From Herbaspirillum sp. LeCh32-8 (lineage in GTDB: Bacteria; Pseudomonadota; Gammaproteobacteria; Burkholderiales; Burkholderiaceae_D), in the NCBI RefSeq assembly GCF_017814915.1, contig NZ_JAGIPZ010000013.1, forward strand, positions 53,594 through 117,593: 64,000 bases of DNA, written 5' to 3'. The notes beneath the pieces were generated by a model. The model saw nothing but the letters and a program-made list of their open reading frames with translations, made no database searches and had not been told where the DNA came from. Shown here piece by piece: positions 8,294 to 16,145 of the stretch. Position 1 is the stretch's first letter. Every line of letters begins with the position of its first letter. Position numbers and translations under genes: made by a program.

Positions 8294-9004
8294 ATGCGCA
8301 TCCTCCTTGCTGAAGACGACAGCGTACTGGCCGATGGATTGACGCGCTCGCTGCGCCATTCCGGCTATGCCGCCGATTGCGTCAAGAATGGTGTGGAAGC
8401 CGACTCGGCCCTGTCCACCCAGGACTTCGACCTGCTGATCCTGGACCTGGGGTTGCCCAAAATGTCCGGACTGGAAGTGCTGCGCCGCCTGCGTGCGCGC
8501 AATTCGCGCCTGCCGGTGCTGATCCTGACGGCGGCCGACTCGGTGGAGCAGCGCGTGCAAGGCCTGGACCTGGGCGCTGACGATTACATGGCCAAGCCCT
8601 TCGCGCTGTCCGAATTGGAAGCGCGCGTACGCGCCCTGACCCGGCGCGGCGCCGGCGGCGGCCCCACGGTGATCAGGCACGGTCCGCTGTCGTACGACCA
8701 GGTTGGCCGTATCGCCTACATCGGCGAGCAGATGCTGGAATTGTCGGCGCGGGAACTGGGCCTTCTGGAAGTATTATTGCAACGCACGGGACGGCTGGTC
8801 TCCAAGGAACAGCTGGTCGACCACCTGTGCGAATGGGGAGAGGAAGTCAGCAACAATGCCATCGAGGTCTATGTCCACCGCTTGCGCAAAAAAATCGAAG
8901 TCGGCGGCGTACGCATCGCTACCGTGCGCGGGCTGGGCTATTGCCTGGAAAAGCTCCCCGACGCCGGCAGCCCGGCGCCGGCCGTCGCCAGCGGCGCGGC
9001 CTGA
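8294..9004 (+). CDS. OmpR/TctD-type response regulator
   Basis: A 236-residue two-component regulator. The receiver has the acidic pair D8/D9, phospho-acceptor D51 (LLILDLGLPKMSG) and K101 (DDYMAKPF). A winged-helix DNA-binding domain occupies ~128-220, ending with the typical RKKIEVGG and TVRGLGYCLE. It is closest in style to TctD/QseB regulators. The kinase gene begins 50 bases downstream, and the DUF4212/symporter pair follows, so it probably controls uptake of the carboxylate or other solute carried by that symporter. That target is inferred from position only. Confidence 0.9.
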   Translation: MRILLAEDDSVLADGLTRSLRHSGYAADCVKNGVEADSALSTQDFDLLILDLGLPKMSGLEVLRRLRARNSRLPVLILTAADSVEQRVQGLDLGADDYMAKPFALSELEARVRALTRRGAGGGPTVIRHGPLSYDQVGRIAYIGEQMLELSARELGLLEVLLQRTGRLVSKEQLVDHLCEWGEEVSNNAIEVYVHRLRKKIEVGGVRIATVRGLGYCLEKLPDAGSPAPAVASGAA

Positions 9005-9054
9005 ACACGCCCGCCCGTTACTGAACGCCCGCTCGCCCGCCGCGGCGCTGCCTC

Positions 9055-10629
9055 ATGTCGCCGCGTGATCCCTCCTCCGTCCAGCCGCAGGCTGACGCCG
9101 AAGCCCCCTCCTCCGCGCCGCCGCGCAAGAAGCGCCGCGCCATCGCCACCCAACCGGTGGAGCGCATCCAGCGCTCGCTGTTCGGCGAGATCCTGGACTG
9201 GATGCTGGCGCCGCTGCTGTTGCTGTGGCCGATGAGCATCGCCATCACCTACCTGATCGCGCAATCCATCGCCAACCAACCCTTCGACCGCGCGCTGGAA
9301 GACAGCGTCACTGTGCTCGCGCAGCAGGTGTCCGAAGTCAACGGTAAGGTAGTGGCGCGATTGCCGGTATCGGCGCGCGACCTGCTGCGCGCCGACGACA
9401 TCGACAATATCTATTACAAGGTCAGCGGCCCCGCTGGCGAATACGTGGAAGGCGACGTCGACATGTCGCAGCCGCCGCCCGATGATGATCGCAGCACCGT
9501 CGGCACGGTGCAGTTCCGCAACGACATCCTGCACGGCAGCGACGTGCGCATCGCCTACGTGCAGGTCGACCTGCGTCGCAGCGCCGCCCAGCGCGCCGCC
9601 TCGCGCGAGCCGCGACTGGCCACGGTGCAGGTCGGCGAGACGCTGGAGAAGCGCGCCCAGCTCGCCAATGAAATCATCAAGGGCGTGATCCTGCCGCAGT
9701 TCATCATCCTGCCGGTGGCGCTGGCGCTGGTGTGGTTCGCGTTGTCGCGTGGGCTCTCGCCGCTGTCCGAACTGCAGCAGCGCATCCGCGCGCGGCGTCC
9801 TGACGATCTCTCGCCGATCGACTCGGGCCAGGTGCCGGAAGAAATCTCGCCGCTGGTACGTTCGCTCAACGACATGCTGGCGCGCCTGTCGCAGACCATC
9901 GCGATCCAGAAGCGCTTCATCGCCGACGCCGCGCACCAGATGAAGACCCCGCTGGCCGGCATGCGCATGCAGTCCGAACTGGCGCTGCGCCAAGACGACC
10001 AGGTCGACGTGCGACGCTCGCTGGAACAGCTGGCCAAGAGTTCGGAAACCGCCACCCGCCTGGTCAATCAGCTGCTCTCGCTGGCCCGCGCCGAGAACCA
10101 GCAATCGCAGGCCGGCGGCATGGCGCCGGTCGAGCTGTCCGAACTGGCGCGCACCGTGGTGCAGGACTGGGTGCCGATGTCCTTCACCCAGCGCATCGAC
10201 CTCGGTTTCGAGCAACCGGGCCACCCGATCCTGATCAACGGCAATCCCATCATGCTGCGCGAGATGCTCTCCAACCTGCTCGACAACGCGCTGCACTACA
10301 CCCCGCACGACGGCAACGGCCGCGTGACGGTGCGCGCGCGCACCGAAGAAGGCGGCGGGCTGGCGATCCTGGAGGTGGAAGACAACGGCCCCGGCATTGC
10401 GCCGGCCGAACGCGCGCATGTGTTCGAGCGCTTCTACCGCATCCTCGGCACGCCCACCACCGGCAGCGGCCTGGGCCTGGCCATTGTGCGCGAGATCGCC
10501 CAACAGCACGACGCGCTGGTGGAGATCGCCAACAATCCGCGCAGCAACGACCCCAGGCAGCCCGGCTGCCTGTTCCGGGTCAGCTTCCGGCTGATGCCGC
10601 GCACTCCCTTCATCGACGATATCGGCTGA
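9055..10629 (+). CDS. Membrane sensor histidine kinase, TctE-like
   Basis: A 524-residue inner-membrane kinase. A Pro/Ala-rich cytoplasmic tail (1-45) leads to TM1 (~47-72), a periplasmic 2CSK-type sensor region (~73-208), TM2 (~210-231), a HAMP-like linker, a HisKA domain with His294 in DAAHQMKTPL, and a GHKL ATPase with N-box (SNLLDNALHYTP), G1 (EDNGPGI) and G2 (GSGLGLAIV). All catalytic boxes are intact. It is the evident partner of the preceding regulator. The next gene follows after one base, linking sensing and transport in one operon. The ATG has no strong ribosome site. Confidence 0.9.
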   Translation: MSPRDPSSVQPQADAEAPSSAPPRKKRRAIATQPVERIQRSLFGEILDWMLAPLLLLWPMSIAITYLIAQSIANQPFDRALEDSVTVLAQQVSEVNGKVVARLPVSARDLLRADDIDNIYYKVSGPAGEYVEGDVDMSQPPPDDDRSTVGTVQFRNDILHGSDVRIAYVQVDLRRSAAQRAASREPRLATVQVGETLEKRAQLANEIIKGVILPQFIILPVALALVWFALSRGLSPLSELQQRIRARRPDDLSPIDSGQVPEEISPLVRSLNDMLARLSQTIAIQKRFIADAAHQMKTPLAGMRMQSELALRQDDQVDVRRSLEQLAKSSETATRLVNQLLSLARAENQQSQAGGMAPVELSELARTVVQDWVPMSFTQRIDLGFEQPGHPILINGNPIMLREMLSNLLDNALHYTPHDGNGRVTVRARTEEGGGLAILEVEDNGPGIAPAERAHVFERFYRILGTPTTGSGLGLAIVREIAQQHDALVEIANNPRSNDPRQPGCLFRVSFRLMPRTPFIDDIG

Positions 10630-10630
10630 C

Positions 10631-10936
10631 ATGGACCCTACCCACGCCGCCTCCGGCGACCACGGCCATCCCGGCAACCACTGGAGCAAGACCCGACGCA
10701 TGACGGCCGTGCTGCTGGCGGTGTGGTTCCTGGTCACGTTCTTCTTCATTTTCTTCGCGCGCGAGCTGGATCAGGTGCACTTGTTCGGCTGGCCGATTTC
10801 CTTCTACATGGCGGCCCAGGGCATGATGCTGATCTACCTGGCCATCGTGGTGATCTACATGCGTCGCATGCGGCGCATCGAACAACAGGCGCACGGCGAA
10901 CCGGGCGATGCACAAGAGAACAGGCATGGAGAGTAA
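10631..10936 (+). CDS. DUF4212 small subunit of a sodium:solute symporter
   Basis: A 101-residue membrane protein with two helices (MTAVLLAVWFLVTFFFIFFA and SFYMAAQGMMLIYLAIVVIY) and the family's FARELDQVHLFGWPISFYM region. DUF4212 proteins are regularly encoded just before a sodium:solute symporter of the VC_2705 subfamily and are thought to be its small subunit. Here the stop overlaps the symporter start by 11 bases, implying translational coupling. Confidence 0.88.
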   Translation: MDPTHAASGDHGHPGNHWSKTRRMTAVLLAVWFLVTFFFIFFARELDQVHLFGWPISFYMAAQGMMLIYLAIVVIYMRRMRRIEQQAHGEPGDAQENRHGE

Positions 10937-12968
10937 CCGCGACTTCTTCTGGCGGCTGACCCGCTACTATTCGCTCTACACGATGGGCTTCATCGCCTTC
11001 CTGTGCGTGCTGGCCATCCTTGAACACGAGGGCATGCCGCGCTCGTGGATCGGCTACCTGTTCCTGTTCGTCACCATCGGCCTGTACGCTGCCATCGGCG
11101 TGGTCTGCCGCACCTCGGACGTGCCCGAGTACTACGTCGCCGGGCGCCGCGTGCCGCCGCTGTTCAACGGCATGGCCACCGCGGCCGACTGGATCTCGGC
11201 AGCCACCTTCATCAGCCTGGCCGGCGGCCTCTACCTGCAAGGCTTCGACGGCCTCGCCTACATCCTCGGCTGGACCGGCGGCTATGTGCTGGTGGCGCTG
11301 CTGATCGCGCCCTACCTGCGCAAGTTCGGCCAATACACCATTGCCGATTTCCTGGCCGCGCGCTACCCCGGCAAATACGGCGGCAACCTGATCCGCATCC
11401 TGGCGGTGGCGGCCACCATCCTGATTTCCTTCACCTACGTGGTGGCGCAGATCTACGGCGTGGGCCTGATCACTTCACGCTTCACCGGCATCGATTTCTC
11501 GATCGGCATCTTCCTCGGCCTGGCCAGCATCCTGGTGTGCTCCTTCCTGGGCGGCATGCGCGCCATCACCTGGACCCAGGTGGCGCAGTACATCATCATC
11601 CTGTTCGCCTACCTGATCCCGGTGATCTGGCTGTCCGCCAAGCACACCACCGTGCCGGTGCCGCCGGTGGCCTACGGCGCGGTGCTGCCCAAGCTCAACG
11701 CCATCGAGCACAAGCTGGAGAGCGATCCGAAGGAACAGGAGATCCGCAAGATCTTCCAGGTGCGCGCCGACGACTATGAACGCAAACTGAAGAACCTGCC
11801 GCGCTCGTGGGAGGAAGGCCGCATCGAGGCGCAGAACCATATCGACGAGGTCAAGCGCAACACCCACGCCTCGCTGGCCGAGATCAAAGCCGCGAGCCGC
11901 ATGCTGTCGTCCTATCCCAAGAGCCCCGAAGAAGCAGAACGTCGCTGGAGCGAAGCGCGCGCCGCCAACCTGATACGCGCCCAGCCGCCGGTGTCGCAGA
12001 CCGAGCCCTTCCCCGGCCGTGACAAGGAAAGCTCCGACATCAAGCGCAACAACTTCCTGGCGCTGGTGTTCTGCCTGATGCTGGGCACCGCCGCGCTGCC
12101 GCACATCCTGATGCGCTACTACACCACGCCCACCGTGGCGGCCGCGCGCAAGTCGGTGTTCTGGACGCTGTTCTTCATCATGCTGATCTACCTCACCGTG
12201 CCGGCGCTGACCGTGCTGGTGAAATACGACATCTATACCTCGCTGGTGGGCAGCAGCTACTCCCATCTGCCCGACTGGGTCTACTACTGGGCCAACATCG
12301 ACAAGGTCAACCCGCTGGTCTCGATCACCGACCTCAACCGCGACGGCCTGGTGCAGCTGGGCGAGATCTCGGTGGACGGCGACATCATCGTACTGGCCAT
12401 GCCCGAGATCGCCGGCCTGCCCTATTTCATCTCCGGGCTGGTGGCCGCAGGCGGCCTGGCGGCGGCGCTGTCGACCGCCGACGGCCTGCTGCTGACGATC
12501 TCCAACGCGCTCTCGCACGACATCTACTACAAGGTGGTCGACCCCAGCGCCTCCTCGCAAAAGCGCGTGACCATCTCCAAACTGCTGTTGCTGGTGGTGG
12601 CGCTGCTGGCCGCCTACGCCGCGTCGTTGAAGCCGGGCGACATCCTCTCTATGGTCGGCGCCGCATTTTCGCTGGCCGGCTCCACGCTGTTCCCGGCGCT
12701 GGTGCTAGGCGTGTTCTGGAAGCGCGCCAACCAGGCCGGCGCAGTCGCCGGCATCGTGTGCGGCTTCCTGATGTGCGTGTACTACATGCTGCACACCAAT
12801 CCCACCTTTGGCGGCAATGCCGCGGCCCAGTGGTTCCACATCGCGCCGATCTCGGCCGGCGTGTTCGGCGTGCCGGTGGGCATCGCCGCGATGGTGATCG
12901 TGAGCCTGCTCACGCCGCCACCCGACGAGGGCACCATCGCGCTGATCGATCACATCCGTACGCCTTGA
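10926..12968 (+). CDS. Sodium:solute symporter, VC_2705/ActP-like
   Basis: A 680-residue transporter of the SSS family with about 13 membrane helices. The start MESNRDFFWRL overlaps the DUF4212 gene; a GTG- or ATG-type start six codons upstream is possible. The hallmark segments DVPEYYVAGRRVPP and NGMATAADWISAATFISLAG are present. A ~120-residue hydrophilic insertion (roughly residues 250-370, with IFQVRADDYERKLKNL) between helices is characteristic of the VC_2705 subfamily and absent from PutP or acetate permease ActP. The substrate is likely a small carboxylate such as acetate, but cannot be fixed from the sequence. It is the last gene of the two-component/transport operon. Confidence 0.88.
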   Translation: MESNRDFFWRLTRYYSLYTMGFIAFLCVLAILEHEGMPRSWIGYLFLFVTIGLYAAIGVVCRTSDVPEYYVAGRRVPPLFNGMATAADWISAATFISLAGGLYLQGFDGLAYILGWTGGYVLVALLIAPYLRKFGQYTIADFLAARYPGKYGGNLIRILAVAATILISFTYVVAQIYGVGLITSRFTGIDFSIGIFLGLASILVCSFLGGMRAITWTQVAQYIIILFAYLIPVIWLSAKHTTVPVPPVAYGAVLPKLNAIEHKLESDPKEQEIRKIFQVRADDYERKLKNLPRSWEEGRIEAQNHIDEVKRNTHASLAEIKAASRMLSSYPKSPEEAERRWSEARAANLIRAQPPVSQTEPFPGRDKESSDIKRNNFLALVFCLMLGTAALPHILMRYYTTPTVAAARKSVFWTLFFIMLIYLTVPALTVLVKYDIYTSLVGSSYSHLPDWVYYWANIDKVNPLVSITDLNRDGLVQLGEISVDGDIIVLAMPEIAGLPYFISGLVAAGGLAAALSTADGLLLTISNALSHDIYYKVVDPSASSQKRVTISKLLLLVVALLAAYAASLKPGDILSMVGAAFSLAGSTLFPALVLGVFWKRANQAGAVAGIVCGFLMCVYYMLHTNPTFGGNAAAQWFHIAPISAGVFGVPVGIAAMVIVSLLTPPPDEGTIALIDHIRTP

Positions 12969-13304
12969 AAAATATTACCGCAAGGCTATTGTGAAATCGT
13001 CCACAGGCCTGACATGCGTTGACAAAGCGCCATCAGAGAACGCCTGATGGCCGCGCGACAGCCATCCGCTATCATGCATCGGCCAGCCTGACATCGCGCC
13101 GCCACCAGCGGCCTGCCGGCAGATCGTCAACAGCGCATCAGCAGACACACGCCCCGAACGCCAAAGAGCGCGGGGAGAGAGCCGGCCCACCGGCCTTCGC
13201 CAAAGCAGCGTAGCAAGCTCCCCCGGGAGCCGCATCACCTCATCCACGGCAATACCTCACATCGGCGCCGACCGGCGCCTTCGCACGTCACCAAGGGGAA
13301 AATC
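12969..13304. other. Intergenic region before the chemoreceptor gene
   Basis: A 336-base stretch without a supported gene. It holds a perfect 8-bp inverted repeat (GCCATCAG / CTGATGGC, 7-base loop, 13029-13051) without a T-run, and TTGACA at 13019-13024 immediately before it. No good -10 follows at the right distance, and no sigma-28-type GCCGATAA is present. The hairpin may be an operator or part of a leader. Confidence 0.4.
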
Positions 13305-15071
13305 ATGCCGTTCAAGAACACAAAGGTTGCGACCAAACTGGGACTGGGCTTTGGCCTGGTGCTTCTGCTGCTGGCGGCCATCACCGCCATCGGCATCGCA
13401 CGCATGGTGCAGATCAACGCTCAGGTGAAGAACATCGTCGACATCAACAACGTCGAGATCAGCGCAGTGATGACCATGCGCGCAGCCATCTTCGAGCAGT
13501 CCATCGCCGTGCGCAACGTAGCGCTGATGAGCGACCGGGCCGCCATCGACCGCGAGCTCGACGGCCTGATCAAACAGGATGAACGCTACAAGACGGCGCA
13601 GGCCAAGTTGCAGGAGTTGTTCGGCATCGACCAGAACACCTCCGGCCGCGAGAAGGAGCTGCTGGCCACCGCCACCAGCCAGTCGGCCGCAGCCAGCACG
13701 ATGTTTGCCCGCGCGGTCGAACTGAGCCGCCAAGGCGAGGATGCGGAGCTGAAGCGCTTCATCACCAACGAAATCGGGCCGCGCCAAATCGAGCGCCGCG
13801 GCACGCTGGCCGACCTCGCCGCGCTGGAAGACGAATCCAACCGCGAAGCCGGCGCGCACGCGCATGCCGTGTTTGAAAGCGCGCGCCTGCAGATGCTGGT
13901 CATCGGCGGCGCGGCGCTGCTGATCGGCGTGATCGCCTCGCTGCTGATCGCGCGCAACCTGCTGCGCCAGCTCGGCGGCGAGCCGTCCTACGCGGCCGAC
14001 ATCGCGCAAAAGATCGCGGTGGGCGACCTCACCGTGGAAGTCGCCGTGGCCGAGCAGGACAAGAGCAGCATGCTGTTCGCCATGAAACAGATGCGCGACG
14101 CGCTGACCCGCATCGTGGCCCAGGTGCGCCAGGGCACCGACACCATCGCCACCGCCAGCAGCGAAATTGCGCGCGGCAATCTCGACCTGTCCTCGCGCAC
14201 CGAGGAGCAAGCCAGCTCGCTGGAAGAGACCGCGTCATCGATGGAAGAACTGACCTCCACCGTGCGCCAGAACGCCGACAACGCACGCCAGGCCAACCAG
14301 CTCGCCAGCTCGGCCTCCAGCATCGCCTCCGAAGGCGGCCAGGTGGTGCAGCAGGTGGTCGACACGATGGGCTCGATCAACGAGTCATCGCGCAAGATCG
14401 TCGACATCATCGGCGTGATCGACGGCATCGCCTTCCAGACCAACATCCTCGCCCTGAACGCGGCGGTGGAAGCCGCCCGCGCCGGCGAGCAGGGGCGCGG
14501 TTTCGCGGTGGTGGCGTCGGAAGTGCGCACGCTGGCGCAGCGCTCGGCCTCGGCCGCCAAGGAAATCAAGCAGCTCATCGACGACTCGGTCGCCAAGGTC
14601 GACACCGGCAGCAAACTGGTGGCGCAAGCCGGCGGCACCATGGACCAGGTGGTCTCCAGCGTGCGCCAGGTGACCGACATCGTGTCCGAAATCTCCGCCT
14701 CCAGCCGTGAGCAGAGCGACGGCATCGAGCAGATCAACCAGGCGGTAGTGCAGATGGACCAGGTCACGCAGCAGAACGCCGCCTTGGTGGAAGAAGCCGC
14801 AGCAGCAGCGCAGTCGTTGCAGGACCAGGCCGACTCGCTGCAGCAGATCGTCAGCATCTTCCGCATCGACGGTCGCCAGCTGGCGGCCATGGGCAAACCC
14901 GCGCAAGCGCAGCGCGTGCCGCAAGCGCAGGCACCACGCAGTGTGCCGGCTCCGCCAACATCAACGTCGCCGGGTCGTGCAACAGAAGCACAACGTCCGG
15001 CACTGCCCGCCAATGCGGAGCCGACGCGCAGCAAGGCCGTGGCCGGCGATGACGATTGGGAACAGTTCTGA
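13305..15071 (+). CDS. Methyl-accepting chemotaxis protein with CheR-docking tail
   Basis: A 588-residue chemoreceptor. AAGGGG precedes the ATG. TM1 spans ~12-33, followed by a four-helix-bundle periplasmic domain (~35-190), TM2 (~196-217), a HAMP domain and the cytoplasmic coiled-coil with the conserved hairpin tip around [19 protein letters not shown]. Methylation helices contain the usual [18 protein letters not shown] pattern. The last five residues DWEQF fit the x-[HFYW]-x-x-[HFYW] docking pentapeptide that recruits CheR or CheB. After the signalling domain comes a Pro/Ala/Gln-rich flexible tether. It is a single gene ended by a bidirectional terminator. Its ligand is unknown. Confidence 0.92.
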   Translation: MPFKNTKVATKLGLGFGLVLLLLAAITAIGIARMVQINAQVKNIVDINNVEISAVMTMRAAIFEQSIAVRNVALMSDRAAIDRELDGLIKQDERYKTAQAKLQELFGIDQNTSGREKELLATATSQSAAASTMFARAVELSRQGEDAELKRFITNEIGPRQIERRGTLADLAALEDESNREAGAHAHAVFESARLQMLVIGGAALLIGVIASLLIARNLLRQLGGEPSYAADIAQKIAVGDLTVEVAVAEQDKSSMLFAMKQMRDALTRIVAQVRQGTDTIATASSEIARGNLDLSSRTEEQASSLEETASSMEELTSTVRQNADNARQANQLASSASSIASEGGQVVQQVVDTMGSINESSRKIVDIIGVIDGIAFQTNILALNAAVEAARAGEQGRGFAVVASEVRTLAQRSASAAKEIKQLIDDSVAKVDTGSKLVAQAGGTMDQVVSSVRQVTDIVSEISASSREQSDGIEQINQAVVQMDQVTQQNAALVEEAAAAAQSLQDQADSLQQIVSIFRIDGRQLAAMGKPAQAQRVPQAQAPRSVPAPPTSTSPGRATEAQRPALPANAEPTRSKAVAGDDDWEQF

Positions 15072-15100
15072 CGCGCAGCTCACCGCGCGAAGATGCAATA

Positions 15101-15131
15101 AAAAAAAGCCGGCGCAATGCCGGCTTTTTTA
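15101..15131. terminator. Bidirectional terminator between the chemoreceptor and transglutaminase genes
   Basis: AAAAGCCGGC and GCCGGCTTTTTT form a symmetric stem around a 5-base loop (GCAAT), with A-tract left and T-tract right. It serves convergent genes on both strands. Confidence 0.9.
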
Positions 15132-15145
15132 TTTCCGCAGCAGCT

Positions 15146-16144
15146 TCAGATCGACAGCTGCAAACCCTGCGCCTCTTCCCCCGGCATCACCGTCACCGCC
15201 ACCTGCATGCTTTGCTGGCCGCCGCCGATCAGCACGCCGCGCAAGGGCGAGACATCGAGGAAGTCGCGGCCCCAGCCCAGGGTGATGTGGCTGGTGTCGG
15301 CAAACACGCCGTTGGTAGGATCGGCGTCGATCCACGTCCCCATCGTGCCGTCGTCGCCCGGGCAGTACACCGAGACCCAGGCGTGTGAGGCGTCGGCGCC
15401 GATCAGGCGCGGCTGGCCCGGCGGCGGCTCGGTCAACAGGTAGCCGCTGATGTAACGCGCGGCCAGGCCGATCGAGCGCAGGCAGGACAGCATCAGGTGC
15501 GCGAAATCCTGGCACACGCCGCGACGGTTGGCGAAGACTTCCGTGACCGGCGTCGACACCGTGGTGGCGGCGGGATCGAAGGCGAACTCTTCATGGATGC
15601 GCAGCATCAGCGCGCGCATGCCCTCCACCACCGGCAGGCCGGGACGGAAGCATTCGGCGGCGTAGCGGATGAACTCGCGCTTGATGCGCACATGCGAGGA
15701 CTCGAACAGAAAGTTGGACGCATCCAGCATGCCCGGCGCCATCGGCTGCCCGCCGCGATACGACATCAGGCTCACCGCTTCCTCCCACGACATGCCGGCT
15801 TGCGGCAGGCCGCGCGGGGTCAGCTCGACCCAGGAGTCGGCATGCACCTCGAGGCTGGTGTGGTCGGTATCCAGCGAGAACGCCTTGATGACGTTGCCGA
15901 AGTTGTCTTCATAGCTGCGCACCAGCTGCGGCGCCGGCAGCACCGTGACGGTGTGCGACAGGCAGCGCTGCCACGGCAGCTCGCGCGGGGTCAGGTGCAG
16001 CATCTGGTGCGACAGGCGCACCGGCAGCGAATACTGGTAGGAAGTCTGATGGCGGATCTGGTAGACCAGGCGCTGTTGCGCATCGCCGGCATTGGCACTG
16101 GCAGTAGCGGCGGCAGCGGAACCGATGTCGTCTTGCTCGGCCAT
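15146..16144 (-). CDS. Transglutaminase-like cysteine protease
   Basis: A 332-residue protein without a signal peptide, so cytoplasmic. After a ~25-residue low-complexity start comes the bacterial transglutaminase N-terminal domain (YQIRHQTSYQYSLPVRLSHQ) and then the core with a full Cys-His-Asp triad: C211 in RRGVCQDFAH, H254 in DASHAWVSVY and D275 in WIDADPTNG. In bacteria such proteins are usually peptidases or amide-bond enzymes rather than cross-linkers. It is the last gene of a three-gene minus-strand cluster, one base after the ATP-grasp/alpha-E fusion. Family knowledge (COG1305 with COG2308 and COG2307) ties these to a predicted peptide synthesis or tagging system. Confidence 0.88.
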   Translation of the reverse strand: MAEQDDIGSAAAATASANAGDAQQRLVYQIRHQTSYQYSLPVRLSHQMLHLTPRELPWQRCLSHTVTVLPAPQLVRSYEDNFGNVIKAFSLDTDHTSLEVHADSWVELTPRGLPQAGMSWEEAVSLMSYRGGQPMAPGMLDASNFLFESSHVRIKREFIRYAAECFRPGLPVVEGMRALMLRIHEEFAFDPAATTVSTPVTEVFANRRGVCQDFAHLMLSCLRSIGLAARYISGYLLTEPPPGQPRLIGADASHAWVSVYCPGDDGTMGTWIDADPTNGVFADTSHITLGWGRDFLDVSPLRGVLIGGGQQSMQVAVTVMPGEEAQGLQLSI

Positions 16145-16145
16145 C

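Noticed and set aside
8938..10749. 600-codon minus-strand frame opposite the TctE-like kinase
   Set aside because: The translation has no domain and mirrors the codon bias of the real kinase on the other strand.
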